Assembly (NCBI GenBank): GCA_013397455.1
Contig: VYZB01000338.1
Location: forward strand, 331,957-395,956
Length of the DNA stretch: 64,000 bases
Source: Crotophaga sulcirostris
Lineage: Eukaryota; Chordata; Aves; Cuculiformes; Crotophagidae
Reading direction: 5' to 3'
The position numbers and the translations under genes were made by a program. A model generated the notes under the pieces. It saw only the letters and a list, made by a program, of their open reading frames with translations, was not told the origin of the DNA and made no database searches. Positions 39,901-51,900 of the stretch are shown piece after piece (the first letter of the stretch is position 1; each line of letters starts with the position of its first letter).

Positions 39901-42900
39901 AGGACTCTTTCTGAAGACACCATACCTGAAGGATGACCCAGTGACCCTCCTTTGCAGCCACATCAAGAGCTTGTTCAGCAACTACCTCTTGACCTTGTCC
40001 AAGGGAAACATTGTGGAAATTTCTGTTGTTAAAAGTATAACCAAGTTTCTTCCCTAAAAGAAAAAAAAAAAAAAGAGCAATGTTCAGCACTTTTACCTGG
40101 AACGGCGCACGGCACAGCTGAGCTCAGGCAGAGTGCAGCCTTATCAAAAGCCCTCACAGAAGAGCTATCGCACTGCTTATAAATAGTTATCTTGTCTCTC
40201 ACACATCCCTTGGCAAAGCACTGAAAGCAGCAGTAGCTTCTTCCAAACTGCTTTTAATTACAGAGCTTGCATCAACACAAAGGTACATTATTACAAACTT
40301 CCTCTGTTTAAAGAACATTATTCCCCTGCAACCTTGCGTAAAAAACATATTTTACAGTGATAGGAAATTAAAATAATTTCCTGCTGATTAAAGAGGCTTT
40401 GAACAAGACGTCGTTCAGTGGGGAAATGCACCCTGCGGTGCGTGCTCGAACCAGCAGTGAGGTTAGGAAGCCCTCAGTTTTGAGAAATGAAGTCTGTATG
40501 AGCTTCTTGTGGCCTCAGCCAAGGCCTCACAGGATTTCTTGGAGGTAGAGATCAGTCAGCCCTCTAGATTTCTCATGGATCATCATAGGCTTTAGAAGGT
40601 GTGGAGATGCGTCTGGGTGGACCACAGTGGGTGTGGGAAGGCCCACAGTCAGTGCACTGCAGTACAGCCCATGGGAAGGGATGCTCCAGGAGCCACTGTA
40701 GGCCACCTCCTACAGTCTCTTCTACAGCCCTGTCTGCATGGGGCAGGGTGGGAACCCCAAATCCCATGTCATTTACTATCCCGCTCTGGAGGAAGGACAG
40801 CAGCTATTCAGTGTTTCTTCCTTTAGTCTGTGATACTGCTTCAAACTCCCCTGATTTCTCTGTAGAACCCCAATGCCTCAGACTCTTTAAACAATGATGG
40901 CTAAAGATCTTCTGTGTAGTTTTCTGAATCTGTCTGTCAACCAAAGATGGGAGGACACCAGTTGCTCCTTGTCTCACTGAAGAAGCAACTGCCTGGAGCA
41001 AGCTCTTTCTGCTGTATTCTCCTCAGAAGACGAGCACCAATTCGTGCTGCCAGAGCAAAGCAGCGCAACAAACATCCCTGTGGGCTCCACATGCTGCATT
41101 TGGCTCAGCTGAGGAGTCAGTATCCATCCCCACTTGCTGATCTCCTGGGACTGCCTACTCTTATCTCTGGATGTGGATTAGCCTTCATCCAGATGGTGCA
41201 CCTTTAATTCCTGGTTTCTACGAAAAGCAGGCAAGTTTTATAATAAAACAAGGAAAAGATTTGTCTTGCAAGAATTAGGATTCAACTCTAGGTACAAGAT
41301 TTGAAACAGATGGCCATAAGCAAAACAAACATCCAGACTCTTCCAGTTGCTCAAGCTCTCTGCTCAGTCTTACTACAGCAACCTCTTAGGAGACAGCGCT
41401 TCCGTATTTGAGAATTTCTAGTTTTCTTCCTTACCATCTCTGGTGGCTGATAATGTCCTCCTTTGCCTTCAAGATCCACCCTCTCAAGAACAGTTGTGGC
41501 TAATTTACAGAAGGCAAGGCGCTATCTCAAACCAGGTAACTAATAATAACATTAATATCAGTTATTTTCACTTCACAGAGAGGAACAGGACTGTAGAGGG
41601 ACACACAGTGAGCCCGCGCTGGCTACCGCACCAAAGACAATGCCCATCTTCCCTGGAGAGAAGGGATGCCATGCAGAGGGACCTTGACAGGCTTGAGAGG
41701 TGGGTCTGTGCCAATCGCACGAAGATCAACAAGGCCAAGGTCCTGCACCTGGGTCGGGTTAATCCCAAGCACAAATACAGGCCGGGTAGAGAATGGATTG
41801 AGAGTAACCCTGAAAAGAAGGACTTCATGAGCTGGTGGATGAGAAGCTCAACATGAACCGGCAATGGGTGCTTGTAGCCCAGAAAGCCAACCTGAGCTGC
41901 ATCAGAAGAAGTGTGGCCAGCATGGCGAAGAAGGGGATACTTCCTCAAGACCTCACCTGGAGCCCTGTGTTCAGTTCTGGAGTCCTCAGCACAGGAAGGA
42001 CATGGATCTGTTGGAGTGGGACCAGAGGAGGCCACGGAGATGACTGGAGGGCTGGAGCACCTCCCGTACAAAGACAGACTGAGAGAGCTGGGCTTGTCCA
42101 GCCTGGAGAAGAGAAGGCTGTGGGGAGACCTCAGAGCAGCCTCCCAGTACTGAAAGGGGCTCCAGGAAAGCTGAGGAGGGGCTCTTGATTAGGGAGTGCA
42201 GGGGTAGAACGAGGGGAAATGGTTTTCAGCTGAAAGAGGGAAGACTGAGATGAGCTCTTAGGAAGAAATGTTTTGCTGTGAGGATGGGAAGGCCCTGGCC
42301 CAGGTTGCCCAGCGCAGTGGTGGCTGCCCCATCCTTGGAGGTGTTCAAGGCCAGGTTGGATGGGGCTTGGAGTTCCCTGATCCAGTGGGGGGTGGCCCTG
42401 CCCATGGCAGGGGGTGGAACTGGATGGGCTTTGAGGTCCCTTCCAAACTACACCATTCTATGCTTCTATGATTCCTTTTTGCGAGCTCTGAGAGGAGACA
42501 GGATGGTGTGGGCAGGTTGCCCTTAGTGGGGGGTTGGGGAAGCTTTCAAAGTCCAACAGTGTCTGCTGCAGGGTCCTCCCCATGTTGCCCAGGAAAGGCC
42601 CCATGAATATACATTTCATGCACAAGAATGACCTAGCCAGACTTGCACTTTAACAAAACCTAATGAAAGGCAGAGACGATATCAAATAATGAATCTGATA
42701 TAAAACCCAGCAAGGCAGGCTTTAAGGCTGATGCAGCTGAGCTGGAGCAGTGGTTTCATTTCATTAGGTTTTTTTTTCACTTTTACTTGCTGTACCTTCT
42801 CTGGCTGACTAATCCCAGGTGCTCAACTACACACATCTTTACAATTCCAATTAAACCATTCATGGCTTCATTTCTCATACAAGAAAATAACACAGTGAGA

Positions 42901-45900
42901 GACAGGATCACCAGTGTGGCTCCAAAGAGAAGCCAGGCACTTGATAGGACCTTCTTCAGGGGGGGAACCCCTTCAATTCATAATAAAGAAACCTAATGCT
43001 AGGGCAGAAAGAGCACGAAACACAATGCAAATCCAGGATCTCCCCACGACCAAGAACTGCCATCTGGCCTGTGGCTCAGGCTGTGCTGGGCTTTAACATC
43101 TCTGCAAGGTGCTTATGGGAATGTGGGTAAAGACTGACAAACACTATTCTGGGATGATCAAGAAGGTGCATCACGTAGAGGAAAAGAAATCCACAGGTTC
43201 TTCCAGCACATGCCTGGGTGATGGCTTAGTTCAGCATTACTGGTTTCTCAGCTGGGGCCACCAGCCTTGCTGATGTTTAGTCTGGAGACCTGCCTGCTAA
43301 AAACCAGCCAGCAGCTCTAATATGGTATTATGAATTACATGCCTGCCAGTGTTTGAGAGGCATTTGGACTATAGCCTTAAAACATGCTTCAAGTTTTGTT
43401 CAGCCCTGAAGTGCTCAGGCAGTTGGACCAGATGACTGTTGTAGGTCTCTTCCAGCTGAAATATTCTGGTCTAGTCTAGTCTAGTCTATTGCAAACAGTT
43501 CAAATATTCTACATTCCACACTGCTAGGAGCATTGGAGCTTGACCACAAGTCATAGTCTTGGAGATATGTGTAGGACACTGCTGGACAAGGAGAAAAGAC
43601 ATGTGATGAGCAGCATGGCAATCTGGAACAGCCTTAAAGCCGCACCCAAAGGCCTCTTACCCATCTGCTCCAGGAGAATGGAGCCCCTTTGCTGTAACTG
43701 TCCCAAAAGAATTGACTGCAGAGACCTCTGCTCAACAGTTAGACATGACCCCATTTCCAGTCCTATTGTACTTGCCATGTTCAATCTGAAAAGAGGAAGT
43801 CTTCCACAGTGGAGCTGAGTCCTGGAGCAAATTCTGCAATATTGCTTCAGAGCACAGGCACTGGCTACAGCAGTCAGTGCACAACAGAAATCACTGCCTC
43901 CTCAGGCAAGGCACCTTAGAGAAACCCCTTTGGCTTTGAAGCCAGTCAACAGCACTCCATCTGACCATTGGCATCCAAACAAACTCGGGAAGGATGAACT
44001 AAAAACTAGGAAACTGCTACTAACCAGCAGGATGCCACAGGGAGCTGTTGCTTATTTTTAGCTGTCTGACAGTCTATTAGATATCTCTGACGTAAATTAT
44101 AGGTTGTGTACAAGACCGACTCAGAAATCGTTGCAGTGTGAACCACACTGGGAATCCAGGCAATGCAGGAAAGAGACAAGTTCAAATTAAATTTTAGATG
44201 ACTATCCAAAAACCTTTAAGAAAAAAAAAATAAAAGAAACAATCACATCCCCTCGCAATTGTCTGTTTTTAACAGATTACTCTATTATCTACAAAGAGAT
44301 GAAGAAAAAAAAAAAATCCAAAACAGAAGAATGCCATGCCAAGATAATTATGCAGAAGATAAAAAGCAATGCTGTGATACGCCTAGAGACATGATTTATT
44401 TACCTTGTTTCTCCACATCCTTCAGTGGGTCGACTCCTGGAGACAGGATAAAAAACATTGGGGTTGCAGGTCCTGATTCTTCAAAGGTTGTTGCAAAATC
44501 CAAAGATCTCCCCACCACATATTTAGTGCCAAGCTTTTCTTCTACAAAATCTCTGCCAGAAAGAAAAAAATACTTTGTTCAGAAAAGACAGATTTCCCTG
44601 CAAATAATCAATTCATTAGTTTTCATTCTGTTGATTCAAATAAATTAGAAACAACAGAAAAACTGGGCATGAAATAATTTTAGAGAGGATCCACAGGCTG
44701 GGCTTCAGGAGCAGTCATTCAGGAGCAATGTCTGGTATTTTCAAGGGTAAAATGACATATGGTACAGCAATATCTGACAAATGAAAGGACATGACAAGGG
44801 AAAACAGTGGGACCTACCAGCCCAGCACTGCATTCAGAAGTTCAACAGAAATGAAGGCCTTGATTCTGATGGAGGTATCTCAGGTGAGAAGAAATAGTTA
44901 AATTAATATATAGAGAAGTGGCATGAACTCTGTAATCCATGAAGCCTTTTGAAAGGAAACAGCATTCCTTTAGATTTAGCACTAAAACTCACAAAAATTC
45001 CAGATGATTTACAAATTGACATTGTTCTGGAAAGATAAGACAGAAGAGGTCTAAGAATACCTATTGCTTGTAGCTTGGCCTCTGCGTGAGAGCCACAAGG
45101 AAAAATGCAACTGAGTGAACAGGACAAAAATCAGTTTCTCAGCATTTGAGGGGCTCTTGATCAGGGAGTGCAGGGGTAGAACGAGGGGGAACGGTTTTCA
45201 GCTGCAAGAGGGGAGATTGAGAGGAGATCTTAGTGAGAAATGTTTTCCTGTGAGGGTGGGGAGGCCCTGGCCCAGGTTTCCCAGAGCAGTGGTGGTTGCC
45301 CCATCCCTGGAGGTGTTCAAGGCCAGGTTGGATGGGGCTTGGAGCCCCCTGATCCAGTGGGAGGTGACCCTGCCCATGGCAGGGCGATGGAATTGGCTGG
45401 GCTTTGAGGTCCCTTCCAACAAAAACCATTCCACGATCCTATGAATTCAGAACCCAGAAATGAGTCTGTCTTTGCTGGGATTCCCAGCTTGTGGGATCTG
45501 ACAACACTGCAGATATCCAAAACTCAATGAGTTTCTCAAGGTGCACATGATCTTGAAGTGCTACTGACTAAACCAGTGATGTTGTGGCTGAAGTCCTCAT
45601 AGTCAGAGCATGCAGCTCCCCAGTGCTCCTGCAGGATCCCCTACTTTATGAAAGGTCACAGATGCAGCACAGCTTTGGAGGTGCTTAGGAAACCGAGACA
45701 CTAGATGACCATTGCCCTTCTGCGTGGTGGCTATACCGGAGGAGCATGATACTATCAAGGAGGAACTAGGAAACCAGGCATTTTGACTGCCATCGTTATC
45801 AATAATTTCAAATTTGCTTTTGGGGTATGTGATATCTTAAGCTCTTCTTAAGACTTTTGGGCCCGGTTTCTGCCTATCCTGTGTTTTAAGAAGATGTTTA

Positions 45901-48900
45901 GTCACAAACATCTACAAAGTCCTGGAGCAGGCACTGTGAGCTGTTACTGATTGCGCATGTTTACATTCTAACCTGCTTCTGAATAAGAAAGAAAAAGAAA
46001 AAACATTTAAAAACACTTGTGCAAACACAAAAGCTTGACACACCCAGACCCTAAAAATATCCAGCCCAGCTTTTGAGCTTGGATTCCTTTACCTTTTCAT
46101 CAAAGGAATATGAAAGGAATTGACTTACTGAAACTTTATGTTCTAGTTATTTTAGAGCTGTGTGAGTATCTCCATTTTGATTGAAAGGAATGAACTGAAC
46201 TTGCTTAAATGAAATATGCACTGAAAAGCTCAGAAAGACAAATATACTCAAAAATGCAAACTAAATAGCAACAGCAAAAACATCTATTCAGCCGGAATAG
46301 CACAGGGAGAATCCAGCCCTAAAAGAGTATAAGATGTAAAAGATGGTTTAGGACCGTATAATTGTGGTAAATTATAGTATTTAATTTACTAAAAAATAAT
46401 AACATTGACCATAGTGAGACTCCACTCAGTCTTGTCTGCATTTCTCTGTGAATTTTAAAGCACAACTAGAAATATAGTTGATACACTGAGTAATAAAATC
46501 TGCTGCACACACATGTATAACATGCACATGCCAGATGGTGGAGCAATATAAACCATCTGAGAGGCAGTGGCAAGAGATGCATTGCAGAAATGTCAGATCA
46601 TAGACTACTAGGACAGAGAAGTTAAAAACAAGTCCTAATGGAGTGAAAGACCTTTAGTTTCTCCTGGAACAAGCATATTGCTTTTGGATACCTTTATAAA
46701 GTTTAGATGCACCTAGTTACCTTCATTATCTTATTCACAACTACAACTTCTACAACAAGCAACATGTAGATTTTGCATTTTATGAAAAAAAAAAAAAGAA
46801 AGAGAAAACCTCTGTAAGACTTTCCTTTATTTCTACACTTTATTCCTGTGCCTAAGGAGCAACCATAAAGGATCTGGTAACTAATATTGACCCTAATGAA
46901 CACTGGAAGTTGTCTTGCTCATTAAAAGACTCTAGCAGATGTGTAACATCTCTATGATGATGCTCATTTCTGACTAGCTATGTCTGCTCCTCACCCAGGG
47001 CGAGTTACACTGCTTCCATCACCACTGGGGATACTGGGGTTAGACCCCCCTAAACAAGAAGTTCCAGCTAAATGAGTTGTGTTGACTGTCTTGCAGAGTT
47101 CAGAGATTCAGCAGACTCCTTCATAGGAAACCATCTTGCAGAACTCACATTTTATGATAAATAAATCATAGATTCATGGAATGGTTTGAGTTGAAATGAA
47201 CCTTAAAGATGATCCAGTTCCAACCCCCCGACCATGGACAGGGACAACCTCCCACTGGATCAGGGGGCTCAAAGCCCCATCCAACCTGGCCTTGAACACC
47301 TCCAGGGATGGGGCAGCTTCTCTGGGCATCCTGTGTCAGTGCCTCTCCACCCTCACATGAAAACATTTCTTCCTAAGACCTCACCTAAATTTCCCCTCTT
47401 TCAGCTTAAAATCATTAATTAAATCTAAACAGATTCCTGAATTACCCCTGTTCCCTAGAAAATCCAGTCCCAAAGGCACCTGCTAAGCATGAGCACTACA
47501 GAGATGGCAAAGGAGTCCCCCAACCTGATAGCGTAGGTCATGCGGTCCGGTCGGAGGGCTCTCATGATGCACAGGCGCTGCAGAGCTGACTTGTTCTTCC
47601 ATTCCTGGGGAAACTTCTCCTTCTCAGGGCACTCAGATTCAACAAATTTCTTCCACCGTTTTGCAGATCCCTCAATATCCCGATCCAGGTTTCTGAATTC
47701 CTCCATGGATGAGAGAGCCTGGAAAAATTCAAGGAAGGTCTTCAGAAGAACAATCCTACGTGCCTTGGAACAATTTTTCTACCATTACTGACTGTTTATG
47801 TGTTGCCCCACCGAAAGGGTCACAGCTGAAGCCTGGGAACAACAGCCAGAAACCCACCAGGACCAGACTTTGTCCCTTCTCCTTATCCCAGTTGTGTTGG
47901 CAGCACACTGTCACAGGAGCAGCAACCAACGAGGGCAATTTGCAAGGCCACAGGAAAATATGGCTGAGGACAGTTTCACACCTGTGAAAGTTAGGTGTCC
48001 TGAAGTTTTCCTTGTGAACTGAAACGTGCCTCAAGGCTGCCCACAGAACCTCAGCTCTAAAATCATGCTACACCTACCACAGCCTTCTCCGATGGTCTCA
48101 CCCACACCACTGCAATGCCCTTCCCCAGGGAGTGATGCCACACAACCAGGCCTGCTCCCCTGCAGCACAGTCACTGTGACACAGGAATTTGGAAGTGACA
48201 ATACAGGAAAGGATGAAAGAATTTAGCACCATCCACATTGCAGTTCTCCAAAACCCAAAGTGAGAAGAAATCTGCTTTCCTGTTTTGAAACCAGAACTCG
48301 GAAACCTCAGGTGACGAGCACTTGCTACTATCAGCTATCCCAGAAGCACCTGATTTGGATGGGAGCTGGGAATTCTGAGTCTACATATGACAGGCATTCC
48401 TGCAAGCTGCAAGTCTGCAAAGAACCTCCTTACTGCTTCCGCAGACACAGAGAGAATTGTACAGCAAAGACCACAGTGACCGAGGGCAAAACGTGCTGTT
48501 GCATCCAGGTGCTCAGTATCCAAACCTAAATCAGGCTGGCCACGCTCACTAAAACTTCATTTTAAAGCTATTTAATAGGTGGAATATTCATTCTCTTCAT
48601 CTTTATACAGTTATTTTTCTCTCCCTGTTCCCCCGTGTGTACAATTCTCTGTCTGCATAGTCTGATGCACACACTCTGTGAAACCACAGCACTGAGATTT
48701 CACCGCGCAGTCACGGTGACCGAGGAGCCACAAATCTCAATAAACACTGTGCAAACTGTACACGGGTGGGTGAGTCATTTGTACAAACACACAGACCGTC
48801 CCGTGCCAATGTAAAAATCAAATTACTCACATTTATCCTTGCCAAATGCACGCCACTTCGTGCTACAAGTCTGCAGCAGGAACAGGTAGCTGAAGAACAC

Positions 48901-51900
48901 CCCAACATACAGCTTCATGAGGCAGTAAATGATAATTACAATGAAAATGTAGATGCTTTTGCTAGAAAGTGGCAAGTACAAATGTTATGCAGAGAAGTAA
49001 AGAATCCAAATTATCTTTCATACAAGTGGTGGCAAAATGTATTGCACAGCTTGTGAAGTTCTTCTGGTTTTCAAGCAAAATTCTCGCTGAAACAAACATC
49101 CGCAGAGTGTTTTGCATAATCTGAAGCTGTAAGCAGTTGAACATGAAGTGGAAAAGACAAGTGAAGTATAAAAGACAGTGAATGAGCTATTTTCTATAGA
49201 AACAGAAGGACGCACTTGGAGAGAAGCAGAAGCTTCTTGATGGGCAGAGGTGTTCTGCACCATTTATGCTCCAGCTCACATCCCATACAGCTCCGCTGTG
49301 GAAAGCAACTGAGAACGCTCCTTGAAAAATACTGGTGTCACACCTTGTTCAGATCAGCTGAAAAATAGGCACTTGCCAAAGGGCTTTGAAAGTCATGCAG
49401 ATGCCCTGACAGGAGTGCTGAGAGATTGAATACAATGCTGCTGCAAATGAGGCAGAAGCCACTGAAGGCCACTTTGCTCTAGAAACTGCAGGAAAGCCAT
49501 GCTTTCCTTCTGGAAAGGCTTCCCAATGAGAAGACAAGAGCAGGGTAAGACTGTGGTCTTTCTAATAGACTGAATTTAGTTAGAAGCTGTACTGCAACAC
49601 AGAGAGCCAACTAGGGGAAGAAAGGAGGTAGAAAAAGGGGCTCCTTATGACAAATGAGTTCATGTTTTTAGCATTGTGAATGACTGTAGATGACAAAAAG
49701 TGCTTGTAAAGCTGTTCCCAGTGGGTGCCATTGACCCAGGACACATTGAATATACACTCACAGCATCACAGGAGCAATGGTTGGAAGAAATCTCTGGGGA
49801 GGTCTACTTCAACATTGTCCTCAGAGTAGGACTGTAGCCAGTGCTGGATCAGGTCAGCCACGGCTTTGTCTGCCAAAGTGCTGACATCTAAAATGAAGCT
49901 TTCTTAGCCTCTCTGACTGTCCTGTGGTTGAGCTGCACTGTCCTCCTGGCAAAGAAGACCCTTTTTTCCAATGTGTTCAAGCTGAACCTCCCTGCCTGCC
50001 ATTTGTTGTGGTTCGTCCTCATTATATTCACTGTGAACAACAAGGATAGTTTGGTTCTGTCATCTCATAGCCAGAGAAATTCTTCTACTTTTCCTTACAG
50101 GGTGTGTGCTTTAGGACTAGAATTACAGGCAGAGATATTGCAGATATTGTTATTGTATATATTACTAAAAATGTCCCTCCAACAAATCAAGCCTTGCCCA
50201 AAACCACAATTTCATCATTACCTCCACAGAAGACACAGACAAGTGCAGAGTGCTTGCAAGATGGTGAAGGGTTTGGAGCACAAGCCCTGTGAGGAGCGAC
50301 TGAGGGAGCTGGGGCTGTTTAGCCTGGAGAAGAGGAGGCTCAGGGGAGACCTTATTGCTCTCTACAACTGCCTAAAAGGAGGTTGTAGTCAGGCAGGGGT
50401 TGGTCTCTTCTCTCAGGTGACCAGGGACAGAACTAGAGGACAGGGACTCAAGTTTTGTCAGGGGAGGTTTAGGGTTGATATTAGGAAAATGTTTTTCCCT
50501 GAAAGGGTGATTGGCCATTGGAATGTGCTGCCCAGGGAGGTGGTAGAGTCTCCAGCCCTGGAGATGTTTAAGAGGAGACTGGCTGAGGCACTCAGTGCCA
50601 TGGTTTAGATGCTGGGTTGGTGTTGGTGTTGGGTTATAGGTTGGACTCGATGATCTCAGAGGTCCTTCCCAACCTTGTAATACTGTGGTACAATAACACT
50701 TGATCTTTAAGGTCCTTTCGAACCTAAACCATTCTATGATTCTACAGCTACAGCATAGATGAGTCTATTTGGCACCAACGATCTGCATGCCAAGCTCCCA
50801 GGGATCCCGAGAAATTCGTGAAGGAGGGTGTGAGCAAAGTAGTGATTCAACAGATGTTGTTTCCATGTATGGATTAGCACTAACATGGTGAAATGTCAGC
50901 AACAGAAGTACTTACTCCAAAGGCAGTGCCATATCTCCCTTTCTATGGAGAAGAAATCGGAGCAGAGAGCATGAGAAACTGAACTTGAGGGGAACAATGT
51001 GTATATTCTGATCTAACAAAGCCTTGTCCTTGCAGCAATAAATATATCTGATGCACCTCTCATAGCTGAACCCAACACAATTGCAAACACTGAATTCAGT
51101 GGATTCATCAGTGCTTATACAAAACAACATTTCAACACTGTTGACTTTTGAAGTGGCTTACTTAAAATACCACTCTGGTTGCTGATGCTTCAAGAAGTCT
51201 CTTGGTGAAGTTAACAAGGGAAACTCTGAAAAATCACTTTCTTCTTACCAAATGACAGAATTGTAATCAGAGATTACAGTCTTTCTCTCCCTGAACAACA
51301 TGTTGCAGAATCAAGAAAACTCTAATTGCAAGTATAAAGTCTGTATTATATAAATTAACAATAAAACTTTCATTAGTCAACAATTTTAATTGCATTTATT
51401 AGGAGTGATGGCATTAATAAGAGATGCTGCTATTTAAAAGCCCGTGCAATGAAAGCTATCTCAATCAGTAATCTTTCTGTGAATATTAATTGCTTTTCCA
51501 TACCTCTGCTGTGAAATTTTCCCTGAAACTTAGACCAACAATAATATGTCACCGTTTCCAAGCAGCAGGAGTGAAAACAGGAACAGTACGTTGGACAGCA
51601 GATGGGTACTACACATCAGCCTGTGTAGGGAAGTTATTTTTGTCAACATAATGAAGAATGCATTTGTGAATTAGAGTTGTCATGGAAATTCAGAGAGACA
51701 AAAAACATTGCTCAAAATGAAATATGATCAAAAGGGACCCCAGTTCCTGTCTTTGTAACCTAAGCTGTAATCAGCTCTGGTGGCTGGAAACAGGAAGGTC
51801 TTGAGTTTATATCTCCAAATGAGACTTTGAAAGCAAAACATGCCTCTTCACACCACGTGAAGAAATGGTTTTTTTCATTCACTGAATCACAGAAAACTTG

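Larger units (their letters stand above)
29448..39925 (-). other. Dynein intron (exons 6-7), 10.5 kb
   Basis: It holds the CR1, ancient LINE and LTR fragments listed between 29790 and 39690. Stretches at 32650-34060, 34260-37580 and 38890-39200 show nothing I recognise; the 35098-35544 open frame has no family features. Confidence 0.75.
40054..44403 (-). other. Dynein intron (exons 5-6), 4.35 kb
   Basis: It contains the CR1 at 41655-42475 and an old remnant at 43345-43487. The rest shows no gene. Confidence 0.78.
44553..47524 (-). other. Dynein intron (exons 4-5), 3.0 kb
   Basis: Contents: CR1 copies at 45146 and 47164, and an A-rich run at about 46785-46805. Nothing else is recognised, including across 45450-47160. 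Confidence 0.78.

Noticed and set aside
44259..44648. Plus-strand open frame of 129 codons over 44404-44552
   Set aside because: It is the shadow of dynein exon 5, which reads on the minus strand in the correct phase.
49928..50608. 226-codon plus-strand open frame
   Set aside because: First part lies in an old reversed CR1 remnant and the rest is the young CR1 RT end; a chimera of two insertions.
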